From the NCBI RefSeq assembly GCF_013408655.1, contig NZ_JACCBP010000002.1, positions 806,001 through 870,000 of the forward strand: 64,000 nt of DNA, written 5' to 3'. The notes beneath the pieces were generated by a model, which saw only the letters and a list, made by a program, of their open reading frames with translations, was not told the origin of the DNA and searched no databases. The position numbers and the translations under genes were made by a program. Position 1 is the first letter of the stretch, and each line of letters begins with the position of its first letter. Below, in pieces: positions 41,288-49,819 of the stretch. This stretch comes from Pigmentiphaga litoralis. Its GTDB lineage: Bacteria; Pseudomonadota; Gammaproteobacteria; Burkholderiales; Burkholderiaceae_B.

Positions 41288-42657
41288 CCGCTGTTTCTGC
41301 GTTGTGGCAGGCGGAAGACAGCTGCCGCAAGGCCCGCACCGTCGATGCCTTGAGCTTCACCATCGTCAATGAGACGTGGCAGGTGCTGCCTTACCGCCAG
41401 GCCTCGTTCTGGCGCTTTGGCGCCACCGGCGCCGACCTGGTCGCCGTGTCGGGCCTGGCGGCGTTGTCGGAAGACAGCCCGTTCACGGTCTGGACGCGGC
41501 GCCTGGTGCGCGCGATCGCCAAGGACTTGCCGGATACCGTCCAGGTCGTCGATCTGGAGGCGATGCCAGCCCCGATGTCAGACCCCGCGGCGTCGGCCGA
41601 CACGCCCGCCTTGCCTGCGCTCACCCCCGCCCTGATCGATGGCTGGGAAGAATGGTGGCCGGCGCATCTGGTGGTCGTGCCGCTGGTGAAAGATGGCGAA
41701 CGCCTGGGCGTCTGCCTCTTCGTGTTCGAGAACGCGCCGAACGAGACCGAGCTGGCGATCTTTGACCGGCTGCAGGCGTGCTGGTCGTATTGCGCCTGGG
41801 CGCTGACCCGGGTCCGCAAATCGCCCATCGGGGTCAGGGTGCCACGCGGACCCAAAGTCTGGCTGGCGGCTGCGCTGCTGATCGCGTTGATGTGCGTGCC
41901 GGTCCGTCAGAGCGCCCTGGCGCCCGGTGAACTGGTCGCTTTGAAAGCGATCGCAGTAGCCGCACCTCTGGACGGTGTCATCAAGTCCTTCGAGGTCCAG
42001 GCCAACCAGCGCGTCAAGGCCGGCGCCTTGCTGTTCTCCCTCGACGACACCACGCTGCGCAACCGCCGCGAAGTCACGGCCCGCGCGCTGGAAGTCGCCG
42101 CCGCGGAACTGCTGTCCGCGCAGCAACGCGCGTTCGACGATGGCAAGGCGCGCAGCGAGGTCACGGCGCTGCAGGGCAAGATCGCCGAACGGCGCGCCGA
42201 GCTGCATGCCGTCGAAGAACAACTGAAGCGCATCGATGTGGTCGCGCCGCGCGATGGCATTGCCGTATTCGGTGACACCAACGATTGGCAGGGCAGGCCG
42301 GTGGTCACGGGCGAACGGGTCATGCAGATCGCCGACCCGCAAGATACCGGGGTGCTGGTCTACCTGCCCGCCGCCGATGCCATCTCGCTCGATGAAGGCG
42401 CGCCGATCCGGCTGTTCCTGCATGTGGCGCCGCTATCACCGGTCGACGCCACCCTGACCGAGACCAGCTACCAGGCCGTGCTGTCGCCCGACAACGTCGC
42501 GTCGTACCGGCTGCGCGGCGCGATCGGCGATGCCGGCAAGGACGTGGCCCGCATCGGCCTGAAGGGCACGGCCAAGATCTACGGCCATCGAGTGCCGGTC
42601 GTCTACTACCTGCTGCGCCGTCCGCTGGCCGCGCTGCGGCAATGGACCGGGCTGTGA
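41284..42657 (+). CDS. GAF-like/HlyD membrane adaptor
   Basis: A 457-residue protein with no signal peptide. Residues 1-180 form a cytoplasmic GAF-like domain (WWPAHLVVVPLVKDGERLG resembles the GAF core), followed by one transmembrane helix near 193-207. A periplasmic HlyD part then has lipoyl halves (AVAAPLDGVIKSFEV, IDVVAPRDGIAVF), a helical hairpin near 255-315 and a beta-barrel. A cytoplasmic GAF-like sensor fused to a membrane-fusion protein is unusual and could allow signal-controlled export. It overlaps its neighbours by 4 bp at both ends (ATGA, GTGA). Confidence 0.9.
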   Translation: MTAVSALWQAEDSCRKARTVDALSFTIVNETWQVLPYRQASFWRFGATGADLVAVSGLAALSEDSPFTVWTRRLVRAIAKDLPDTVQVVDLEAMPAPMSDPAASADTPALPALTPALIDGWEEWWPAHLVVVPLVKDGERLGVCLFVFENAPNETELAIFDRLQACWSYCAWALTRVRKSPIGVRVPRGPKVWLAAALLIALMCVPVRQSALAPGELVALKAIAVAAPLDGVIKSFEVQANQRVKAGALLFSLDDTTLRNRREVTARALEVAAAELLSAQQRAFDDGKARSEVTALQGKIAERRAELHAVEEQLKRIDVVAPRDGIAVFGDTNDWQGRPVVTGERVMQIADPQDTGVLVYLPAADAISLDEGAPIRLFLHVAPLSPVDATLTETSYQAVLSPDNVASYRLRGAIGDAGKDVARIGLKGTAKIYGHRVPVVYYLLRRPLAALRQWTGL

Positions 42658-44744
42658 CTCCTGCTGAACCGCTGCCGGACCTGCGGCAGGATCTGTCTCT
42701 GCTGCCGGCCAGCGACAACCGCGACGGCTCGCCGGCCTGGATGATCCAGGACGCGGTCGCCAACCGCTTCTACCGCATTGGCTGGCTTGAATTCGAAATG
42801 CTGTCGCGCTGGCAACCCGATGGCGACGCGGTGCTGTCCGCCGTGCATCAGGAAACCTTGCTGCGGCCCGGCAAGGACGCGCTCGACGCCTTGCTCGCCT
42901 TTCTGCGCCAGAACTACCTGGTCCGCACCGAGACGGCCCGCGCGGCCGAACACCTGGCGTCCGTATCGGCCACCCGCCGGCAATTTGGCTTGAAGTGGCT
43001 GCTGCATCACTACCTGTATATCCGTATCCCGCTGGTGCGCCCCGATCGGCTGCTGGCCAACGCGCTGCCCTACGTGTCCTTTGTCTACACGCGCACGTTC
43101 CTGTTCACGCTTCTGACCCTGGGCCTGCTCGGCCTGATCCTGGCGTCGCAGCAGTGGGACAGCTTCCTGGCCAGCGTGCAGGACAGCTTCACGCCCGCGG
43201 GCGTGCTGGCCTACATGGCGGCCCTGGCCTTTGCCAAAGTGCTGCACGAACTTGGCCACGCCTTTACCGCCACGCGTTATGGCGTCCGGGTCGCGCACAT
43301 GGGCGTCTCGCTGGTCGTCATGTTCCCGATGCTCTACACCGATACGTCCGAGTCGTGGAAGCTGACCAACCATCGCCAGCGGCTGGCCATCGTATCGGCC
43401 GGCATGATGGCCGAAATGGGCCTGGCGCTTCTGGCCACCCTGGGCTGGAGCATTACCGAAGACGGCGTCATCCGGTCCGCGCTGTTCTTTCTGGCGACCA
43501 CGTCGTGGATCCTGACGCTCGGGGTCAACGCGAGCCCCTTCATGCGCTTCGATGGCTACTTCGTGCTGTCGGACCTGCTGGACCTGCCCAACCTGCATGC
43601 CCGCAGTTCGGCATTCGGCCGCACCTTCGTTCGCCGCCGCCTGCTGGGCTGGGATGAGCCCGCCCCCGAGGTGCTGTCCCCGCGCCTGCAGATGGCCCTG
43701 ACCGCCTTTGCCCTGACGGTGTGGGTCGTGCGTGCCGTGGTGTTCCTGGGCATTGCCGTTGCCGTCTACCTTTACTTCTTCAAGGCGCTCGGCATCTTCC
43801 TGTTCCTTGTCGAGATCTGCTGGTTCATCGTCATGCCAATCTGGTCCGAAATGAAAGTCTGGGCGCGCCGCCGCAGCGAGATCCGTGTCAGCCGCAAACT
43901 GATCGCCTTGAGCGTGCTCATGATTGGCATCCTGTTCCTGGCGTTGCCCCTGCCGCATGGCGTCCGGGCACCCGGATGGACGCACGCCGAAAAGACCCTG
44001 GCGGTCTATGCGCCGTTTCCGGCCCGCGTGTCGCAGGTGCGCGCGCCCGGCCCGGTCGCGGCGGGCGATGTGCTGCTCACCCTGGAATCGCCGGACACCA
44101 CCGCGCGAGGCGAACGGTCCGACGCGGCCACCGCCACGCTGTGGGCGCAGCTGCGCCGTGCCGACGCCACCGAAGCCGACGCGGCGCAACGCGGCCTGCT
44201 GAGCAGCCGGTTGCGCCAGGAAATGGCCGAACGCGTCAGCGCCACCGAAGAGATGCGGCGGCTGGAACTGATCGCGCCCTTCGCGGGCACCCTGGCCGAT
44301 CTGGATCCGCTGGTGCAGTCCGGCGCATGGGTCAATCCCACGCAGGCCCTGGGCACGCTGGTCGACGCCCACACCTGGGTCGCCGATGCCTTCGTCAGCC
44401 AGGACGCGCTGCGCCACCTGGCCTTGAACGACACGGCCAGTGTGTACGTGGGCAGTACGTTCGAACCCCTGCGCGCCACGGTTATCGGCATCGATACGAC
44501 GCGCACGCTGGCCTTGCCCGACGACATGCTCGACGCTGCCCATGGCGGACCGATCCGGGTCAGCACCAATAACAAACGCGAAGTGCAGCATGCCCTGTAC
44601 CGTGTAAGACTGCGCCTGGCCGAGCCGCTGCCCCATCCCCGTACCGCGCTGGTCGACGTGGTCATTCATGGTCAACCCTATGCGATTGCCGCCGACTGGC
44701 TGCGCACGCTGGGCAGCGCCATCATCCGGGAAAGCGGGTTCTAG
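42654..44744 (+). CDS. M50 (site-2 protease-like)/HlyD fusion membrane protein
   Basis: A 696-residue polytopic protein. Residues ~1-110 resemble a PqqD-like small winged domain (FYRIGWLEFEMLSRW). A membrane part follows with the M50 zinc motif HELGH at 198-202 and the second metal-ligand region NASPFMRFDGY (Asp300). More transmembrane segments run to about residue 430, and a periplasmic lipoyl/HlyD domain (YAPFPARVSQVRAPGPV; LIAPFAGTLADLDPL) follows. Active-site residues are intact. The GTG start at 42654 overlaps the previous stop as GTGA, matching the 4-bp overlaps of the operon; an ATG at 42642 would add four residues. It is the only candidate inner-membrane engine of the system, as no ABC ATPase is present. 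Confidence 0.9.
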   Translation: MTPAEPLPDLRQDLSLLPASDNRDGSPAWMIQDAVANRFYRIGWLEFEMLSRWQPDGDAVLSAVHQETLLRPGKDALDALLAFLRQNYLVRTETARAAEHLASVSATRRQFGLKWLLHHYLYIRIPLVRPDRLLANALPYVSFVYTRTFLFTLLTLGLLGLILASQQWDSFLASVQDSFTPAGVLAYMAALAFAKVLHELGHAFTATRYGVRVAHMGVSLVVMFPMLYTDTSESWKLTNHRQRLAIVSAGMMAEMGLALLATLGWSITEDGVIRSALFFLATTSWILTLGVNASPFMRFDGYFVLSDLLDLPNLHARSSAFGRTFVRRRLLGWDEPAPEVLSPRLQMALTAFALTVWVVRAVVFLGIAVAVYLYFFKALGIFLFLVEICWFIVMPIWSEMKVWARRRSEIRVSRKLIALSVLMIGILFLALPLPHGVRAPGWTHAEKTLAVYAPFPARVSQVRAPGPVAAGDVLLTLESPDTTARGERSDAATATLWAQLRRADATEADAAQRGLLSSRLRQEMAERVSATEEMRRLELIAPFAGTLADLDPLVQSGAWVNPTQALGTLVDAHTWVADAFVSQDALRHLALNDTASVYVGSTFEPLRATVIGIDTTRTLALPDDMLDAAHGGPIRVSTNNKREVQHALYRVRLRLAEPLPHPRTALVDVVIHGQPYAIAADWLRTLGSAIIRESGF

Positions 44745-44792
44745 CCGGGCATGTTCCGTGCTGAGCAGTAAGGGAGTGCCTGACCAGGCATC

Positions 44793-44811
44793 ATGCGGCG
44801 TCCCGCCGCAT
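44793..44811. terminator. Hairpin after the export operon
   Basis: ATGCGGCG and CGCCGCAT are perfect 8-bp arms around TCC, 48 bp beyond the M50/HlyD stop and before the PRC-barrel gene. There is no T-run, so this may be a weak or factor-dependent end, or an operator. Confidence 0.35.
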
Positions 44812-44844
44812 ACCCGTCCCATTGCAGACGCAAGGAGAACCATC

Positions 44845-45201
44845 ATGGCAGAACTCAATTCCCCCAATACCCTGATCTCGTCGGACCGTGTCGAAGGCAC
44901 CACCGTTTACAACAAGGTGGGAGAAAAGCTAGGTTCGATCGACCACGTGATGATCGAAAAGCGCACCGGCCAGGTTCGTTATGCCGTGCTGGAATTCGGC
45001 GGCTTCCTGGGCATCGGCACCGATCGTTATCCGCTGCCCTGGAACGTGCTGGAATACAGCACCGACCTGGACGGCTACGTCGTGCCGCTGGATCAGGCAC
45101 AGCTGGAAAACGCACCGCGCTACGACACGTCGACCGCGGCGCCGGAATACAACGAAGACTATGCCAAGTCGGTGTATCGCCACTACGGCACCGAGTGGTG
45201 A
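44845..45201 (+). CDS. PRC-barrel domain protein
   Basis: A 118-residue protein made of one PRC-barrel, the small beta-barrel found in photosynthetic reaction centre H subunits, RimM and many stress proteins. The domain is visible in VEGTTVYNKVGEKLGSID, YAVLEFGGFLGIGTDRYPLPW and GYVVPLDQAQLENAP. A strong AAGGAG site precedes the ATG at 44845; longer in-frame extensions lack one. It is probably cytoplasmic. It follows the export operon by 100 bp with a hairpin between, so it is likely a separate unit. Function unknown. Confidence 0.9.
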   Translation: MAELNSPNTLISSDRVEGTTVYNKVGEKLGSIDHVMIEKRTGQVRYAVLEFGGFLGIGTDRYPLPWNVLEYSTDLDGYVVPLDQAQLENAPRYDTSTAAPEYNEDYAKSVYRHYGTEW

Positions 45202-45273
45202 TCTTGCGTTGCTGAGGTTTCCAGGGTGAGGGCGGAGCCCTTGCCTTGGCGGGATGGCCCGTGCTGTGTATGA

Positions 45274-45289
45274 CGTTGTCGTGACAACG
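45274..45289. promoter_or_regulatory. Perfect palindrome before the 48-residue ORF
   Basis: CGTTGTC at 45274-45280 and GACAACG at 45283-45289 are perfect 7-bp arms with a 2-bp spacer. It lies in the 198-bp gap before the small ORF, a good position for an operator. The regulator is unknown. Confidence 0.4.
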
Positions 45290-45399
45290 CCAGCCACAGT
45301 CCGGGCCATTCGTCCATCCGCCACCTGTCCATTTGACGTCGTATTGCCGCAATCTCACCGATCCGTCACGATCAGGCAACGATTGGCAAGGAGACTGAG

Positions 45400-45546
45400 A
45401 TGGATCTGCAAACGTTTACCGTACTCGCCGCAATCGCCCCGGTCGTGGTGGCCTGCCACTACTACCGCCAGACCCAGAACCGCCGCAAGAAGCGCTGGGC
45501 ACCTGTCATCCTGCAACTGAAACGCAGCGAAGACCTGGATAGATAA
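45400..45546 (+). CDS. 48-residue putative membrane peptide
   Basis: A small frame starting MDLQTFTVLA at an ATG behind a strong AAGGAG site 7 bp away. Residues 5-20 form a short hydrophobic segment (TFTVLAAIAPVVVACH). A basic stretch (NRRKKR) and a polar tail follow, consistent with a single-pass inner-membrane peptide with a cytoplasmic C-terminus. No family recognised. The good ribosome binding site and the palindrome upstream support translation. Confidence 0.55.
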   Translation: MDLQTFTVLAAIAPVVVACHYYRQTQNRRKKRWAPVILQLKRSEDLDR

Positions 45547-45552
45547 GGCAAC

Positions 45553-45573
45553 GCTTATGTTTCAAACATAAGC
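45553..45573. terminator. Perfect 21-bp palindrome between convergent genes
   Basis: GCTTATGTTT and AAACATAAGC surround a single central C. It lies 6 bp past the small ORF and 6 bp before the end of the dehydrogenase gene. Its location suggests a bidirectional end signal, but it is AT-rich with no T-run. A protein-binding site is equally possible. Confidence 0.35.
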
Positions 45574-45579
45574 AGGAAG

Positions 45580-46554
45580 TTATGTATCAGCGCGGTGCGT
45601 GCGGTCGGGCGCACTGTTTCGCTCGGCGAGTTGCTTCAGGAAGCGTTGGATGACTGCTGCCCGATTGCCGTCGGCCGTCCCGGCCATGTGCGGGCTGAGC
45701 AGGAAATCGTCGACCTTCCAGAGCGGATCATCCGTGGCTAGCGGTTCCGTTTCGAACACGTCCAGATAGGCGTGTCTTACCAGACCAGCGTCGTGGGCAG
45801 TCTGAAGCGCGGCATTATCGATGACTGCACCGCGCGAGACGTTCACCACGTTCAAAGGGCGCTCCGCCTTCAGGTGGGCGATCGTGCCTTGATGGAACAG
45901 CCGGCGCGTCGATTCCGACAACGGGCAAACGAAGAAGACCCAGTCTGCATCGGCAACCCAGGTATCGAACGCCGCGTACGTGGCGGTGGGCCACCCCTCC
46001 GACACCTGCTCGCCGTGCTGTCGAAGCACACGACAGTGCACGCCCAGTGCGTCCAGGTATCGGCCCAGCGTTTTGCCGATTTCGCCCCAACCGACGATCA
46101 AGGCGTCCAGACGATCCAGAGCGCGAATATCCTTGTGTTTCAAGGACCGCCAGGTACGCGCGTCCTGCTGCGCACGGGCGACATGAAGCGCCCGTGCGAA
46201 GTACAGGAAGCCGCCTAAGGCGGTCTGCGCAACAGTGGCCGCATTGGATCCGGCACTGTTCGTGACGGTGACTCCCCGGGATTGCAATGCACGGTAGATG
46301 GGGCGATCAAGTCCGGATGCGTAGGTGTGCACCCATTGCAGGGCAGGCGCGTGGGCAAGCGCATCAAAGAATTCAGCCGTATGCGGTTCGAGTCGACTAT
46401 CGGTGGATGCGCCAAACACGTCTCGCGTGACAAGTGCGGCCTGGGCAGCCGACGCTTCCGCCATCCCCAGCAGTAGCACCGTGTTGCCGGGCCGGTCCAG
46501 CAATCCGGCCGAAATCAGTTCTTTGCGTGCCTCATCAGAACACAGCAGTCTCAT
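45580..46554 (-). CDS. D-isomer-specific 2-hydroxyacid dehydrogenase
   Basis: A 324-residue NAD(P)-dependent enzyme that interconverts a 2-keto acid and a D-2-hydroxy acid. The Rossmann motif is GWGEIGKTLGRYL. The catalytic Arg lies in NVSRGAVID, the Glu in DVFETEPL and the His in LSPHMAG. The ATG at 46554 has AGGTGA 5 bp upstream and is only 4 bp after the Bug stop. As the last gene of an operon with a Bug receptor and an enolase-superfamily dehydratase, it could reduce the 2-keto acid made by the dehydratase. That link is inference. Confidence 0.9.
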   Translation of the reverse strand: MRLLCSDEARKELISAGLLDRPGNTVLLLGMAEASAAQAALVTRDVFGASTDSRLEPHTAEFFDALAHAPALQWVHTYASGLDRPIYRALQSRGVTVTNSAGSNAATVAQTALGGFLYFARALHVARAQQDARTWRSLKHKDIRALDRLDALIVGWGEIGKTLGRYLDALGVHCRVLRQHGEQVSEGWPTATYAAFDTWVADADWVFFVCPLSESTRRLFHQGTIAHLKAERPLNVVNVSRGAVIDNAALQTAHDAGLVRHAYLDVFETEPLATDDPLWKVDDFLLSPHMAGTADGNRAAVIQRFLKQLAERNSAPDRTHRADT

Positions 46555-46558
46555 TGCA

Positions 46559-47509
46559 TCACCTTGGCAGCGCCTCAAGAAACCGGCGTCGATCGGCAAC
46601 TTCTTTCGCAATGAACGCCTGCAACTCCGGTTGCGCAAGCGGTAGCGTGTCTTGCCGGTTCTCTTCCATGAATGCTTGCCAGGCGGGACGCTTTTCCACC
46701 GCTTCCAGCGACCTGACCAGTTTGTCCACGATGGGTTGCGGCGTTCCCTTGACCACCATGACACCTCGCCACAGTGTCTCTACGACGTCGTATCCCTGCT
46801 CGCGGAACGTGGGAATCTCTTTGAAGAATGCACTTCGCTCTGCACTGCTGATGCCGAGCAGTCGAACGTCGCCGCTGCGGACTTGCGCGCTTGCCGTGCT
46901 GGGCGTGATCACGGCGGCATTCAGATGGCCTCCCATCAGCGCCAGCAAGGCTTGATTGCCGCCTTGGAACGGCACCCAGGTAGCGGAAAAACCAGCCTTC
47001 TGTTGCAGACGATAGAGCACATATTGATGAAACCCGGCGCTCGCGAACCCGCCGATGTTGACGGCCTTGGGATCACGTTTCATGGCGTCGACCAGATCCT
47101 TCATGGTCCGATAAGGACTGTCCTTCAGTACCGCGATGCTTGAGGGCTCCGTTTGCAAGGCCCGAAGAAAGATGAAGTCGTCCGGCTTGAAGCGGCTGTC
47201 TTTCTCCGCCATGAGGAAGGAGGTAGATCCTGTTGCGGACACGATGGTCAGTCCGTCTGCCGGCGCATTCTGCGCCAGGTTCATCCCTACGGCGCCTGTG
47301 CCCCCACTGCGGTTCTCAACGACAACGGTCTGCCCGACCAGGTCGCCAAGTTCTTTGCCGAGTACCCGCATCATGCTGTCGAGCGGCGAACCCGCCGCTG
47401 ACGTAGTGATGAAACGCAGTGGCCGGTCGGGCCACTCGGCGGCACGTACCGAGCCGGTCGCCATAGCTCCTGCAATCAGTGTGAAACCAAGAAAGTCGCG
47501 GCGTTTCAT
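46559..47509 (-). CDS. Bug/TctC-family receptor with Tat-like signal
   Basis: A 316-residue Bug receptor. The N-terminus MKRRDFLGF carries an RRDFLG twin-arginine motif before the hydrophobic stretch, suggesting Tat export, whereas most Bug proteins use Sec. The family segments EWPDRPLRFITTSAAGSP, VVVENRSGGTG and WVPFQGGNQALL are present, somewhat diverged from the other three Bug proteins here. It is flanked by dehydratase (32 bp upstream) and dehydrogenase (4 bp downstream) genes. The ligand is probably the sugar acid or hydroxy acid that these enzymes degrade. Confidence 0.91.
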   Translation of the reverse strand: MKRRDFLGFTLIAGAMATGSVRAAEWPDRPLRFITTSAAGSPLDSMMRVLGKELGDLVGQTVVVENRSGGTGAVGMNLAQNAPADGLTIVSATGSTSFLMAEKDSRFKPDDFIFLRALQTEPSSIAVLKDSPYRTMKDLVDAMKRDPKAVNIGGFASAGFHQYVLYRLQQKAGFSATWVPFQGGNQALLALMGGHLNAAVITPSTASAQVRSGDVRLLGISSAERSAFFKEIPTFREQGYDVVETLWRGVMVVKGTPQPIVDKLVRSLEAVEKRPAWQAFMEENRQDTLPLAQPELQAFIAKEVADRRRFLEALPR

Positions 47510-47541
47510 GAGTGTCTCCTCGTTGTTATCTGCCGGTCCGA

Positions 47542-48702
47542 TCAGAAAGTGGCTTGCTCGTCGTCTTCGCTGTGGCGCAGGCTCCGCGTCGGATAAGGCT
47601 TGGCCGGCAGCGCGCGCAACACCGCTTCGTCGATATCCAGACCCAGACCCGGCGCGTCCGGGACGGTGATGTACCCATTGACGGGGGTGAGGGCCTGTTT
47701 CGACACGCTGGCGGAGAATTGCTCAAACGGGACGAAATATTCAGTGATCGTGAAGTTGGGCATGCAGGCTGAGGCATGCACCGTCGCAGACAGCGAAAGC
47801 AGGGTCGAGTTGTAGTTGTGAGGCGACACCGCAATCATTTCAGACTCCGCCTGCGCGGCGATCAACAGCAGCTCAAGAATGCCTCCGCAATTCGACACAT
47901 CAGGATTGATGATGTCGGCGGCGCGGTCGCGAAACACCTGTCTGAAGTCACCCCGGCCGTAAAGCGCCTCACCCGTCACGATCGGGATCGTGGTGGCATG
48001 GCGAACTTCACGTATCGCGTCCATGTTTTCCTTCTGGCACGGTTCTTCGATCCAGTAGGGTTCGAACACCTCCAGGCGCTTGGCCAACTCGATGGCATGG
48101 ACCGGTGCAAGCCGACGGTGCAGATCGAGCAGGATTTCGACATCCTGACCGACTGCGTCGCGCACGGCGCGCACCACCTCCACAGCATGCCGGATGTGCT
48201 GGCTTGGTATGTAGGTGCGCCACGGCCGCGGCAGCGGATCGAACTTCAAGGCGGTGTGGCCTTCGGCAACGACTTTTTCCGCGGCGCGGGCGTAGTCATC
48301 GGGCGTCTTCAGCTTGTAGCCCCAGCCGTTGGCATAGACGCGGACCTTGTCACGCGTCTTGCCGCCCAGCAGGCGGTAGACCGGCTGTCCGACCACCTTT
48401 CCTACAGCATCCCACATCGCCATTTCGATGCCCGACAACGCGCTCCAGAATTCCAGTGAAGACCTGCGTTGGGCGTAGTCGTCGAAGGCGACTTGGCAGA
48501 AGTAGCGGATGTTGAAAACGTCTCTGCCGACCAGGTAGCGAAGCAGTTCGCGTGCTTGCGCGGCGACGGCTTCGTCACGGTCGTACTGGCTATAGCTTTC
48601 TCCCCAGCCCACCGTGCCATCTTCCAGTTCGATGCGGATGAAGATCAGGTTTTTGCGCCATCCCGGATGGACGGGCAGACATTCGACGGCTTTGACTTTC
48701 AT
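47542..48702 (-). CDS. Mandelate racemase/muconate lactonizing enzyme family dehydratase
   Basis: A 386-residue enolase-superfamily enzyme with full N-terminal capping domain and (beta/alpha)7beta barrel. Metal ligands are visible in LLDLHRRL (Asp), WIEEPC (Glu) and VTGEALYG (Glu). A conserved His lies in VSPHNYNS. The LLDLHRR segment places a His two residues after the first ligand, as in galactonate-dehydratase-like members. It probably dehydrates a sugar acid to a 2-keto-3-deoxy acid, feeding the dehydrogenase. First gene of its operon, divergent from a LysR regulator. Exact substrate unknown. Confidence 0.9.
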   Translation of the reverse strand: MKVKAVECLPVHPGWRKNLIFIRIELEDGTVGWGESYSQYDRDEAVAAQARELLRYLVGRDVFNIRYFCQVAFDDYAQRRSSLEFWSALSGIEMAMWDAVGKVVGQPVYRLLGGKTRDKVRVYANGWGYKLKTPDDYARAAEKVVAEGHTALKFDPLPRPWRTYIPSQHIRHAVEVVRAVRDAVGQDVEILLDLHRRLAPVHAIELAKRLEVFEPYWIEEPCQKENMDAIREVRHATTIPIVTGEALYGRGDFRQVFRDRAADIINPDVSNCGGILELLLIAAQAESEMIAVSPHNYNSTLLSLSATVHASACMPNFTITEYFVPFEQFSASVSKQALTPVNGYITVPDAPGLGLDIDEAVLRALPAKPYPTRSLRHSEDDEQATF

Positions 48703-48813
48703 GTGGTGTCTCCGTTGGTGTGCGGGACAGCCTACGCAGATCTGTGCGACTTGAAAACGATATGGATGTGGGATAGCGTGATATCAAAACCGTATCTGGC
48801 AATTAAGCGACCC

Positions 48814-49722
48814 ATGGCTAAACACCTTGATGTACGGCACCTGAAAGCAGTGCTTGCCACCGCCGAAGCAGGATCGTTGCATCGCGCAGCAGCGATTCTT
48901 CACACCTCTCAGCCGGCCTTGTCCCGCTTGCTTCGCGAAGCGGAAGAACGTCTGGGACAAGTCCTTTTCGAGAGAACCGCAAAAGGTAGCAGGGTGACTG
49001 CCGCGGGCGCGCTGGTTGAGCAGGTGGCACGCCGGGTAACGTCCGACATTGCCCGGCTTGGTGATCTGACCGACAAAGCTGCCTGGAAACTGAGAGTGGG
49101 ATGCATCCCACGTGCGTTGGGTTCTGTGATGCCGCGTCTGCTGCACGCCCCCCCGGAACTGCTCGGCAACGTCGAGATCGACTTGCAAGAAGATGACAGC
49201 CCCACCCTCAGCGCGTTGTTGCAACGCGGGGCGCTGGACATTGCCATCCTGACGCCGCCCGCAGAGCACCTGCCTGACATTCTCTACCGGCGCTTCTACA
49301 TGGATCGCAATGTGTTTGTATCGGGTCGCACGAAGGCGCTGGGGCATGATCACCCGTTGACCGTCGACGATCTGGCAAGGCATCCCTTTGTTGCGCCGGC
49401 GGCCGGCACCCCATCTCGGGCGGAGTTTGACCACTACTGGCTTCAGCACGCCGTACAGCCTCCGGTGTGCCGGATGGCAGCACGGACCTACGACGCCATC
49501 GCCAGCGTGCTGCCAGGCACGCAATTGCTGTCCGTCATGCCGCAACAGGTCGCGCAGCGGCACGTGCGCGGCGGTACGCTGAGAATCCTTGAGGTGGCCA
49601 TTCCGCTGCCTGAGCGCCCGATACATATTGCGTGGTCCGTGCATGCCCTGCAGCCGATTACCGATCAAGTCATCGAGCGGCTGCTTCCACTTCGAAGAGA
49701 CGACAACGGGCCGAAGCGCTGA
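48814..49722 (+). CDS. LysR-family transcriptional regulator
   Basis: A 302-residue regulator with an N-terminal winged helix-turn-helix (residues ~5-62; AAAILHTSQPALSRLLREAE) and a two-lobed LysR substrate domain from about residue 90. The ATG at 48814 gives the standard protein; longer frames upstream run into the divergent promoter. It shares a 111-bp gap with the enolase-family gene. Near-repeats beginning AAAAC at 48754 and 48786 may be its binding sites. It presumably activates the dehydratase/Bug/dehydrogenase operon when its inducer is present. Confidence 0.92.
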   Translation: MAKHLDVRHLKAVLATAEAGSLHRAAAILHTSQPALSRLLREAEERLGQVLFERTAKGSRVTAAGALVEQVARRVTSDIARLGDLTDKAAWKLRVGCIPRALGSVMPRLLHAPPELLGNVEIDLQEDDSPTLSALLQRGALDIAILTPPAEHLPDILYRRFYMDRNVFVSGRTKALGHDHPLTVDDLARHPFVAPAAGTPSRAEFDHYWLQHAVQPPVCRMAARTYDAIASVLPGTQLLSVMPQQVAQRHVRGGTLRILEVAIPLPERPIHIAWSVHALQPITDQVIERLLPLRRDDNGPKR

Positions 49723-49819
49723 CCCACGCAAAGTTTTCTTTTCGCTCGCCCCCAGCTTTATTGGCTTTGCAGGGCGTGGCGAGTCGGCCATGATGGCGGT
49801 CATTCCTTCTGGAGCCATC

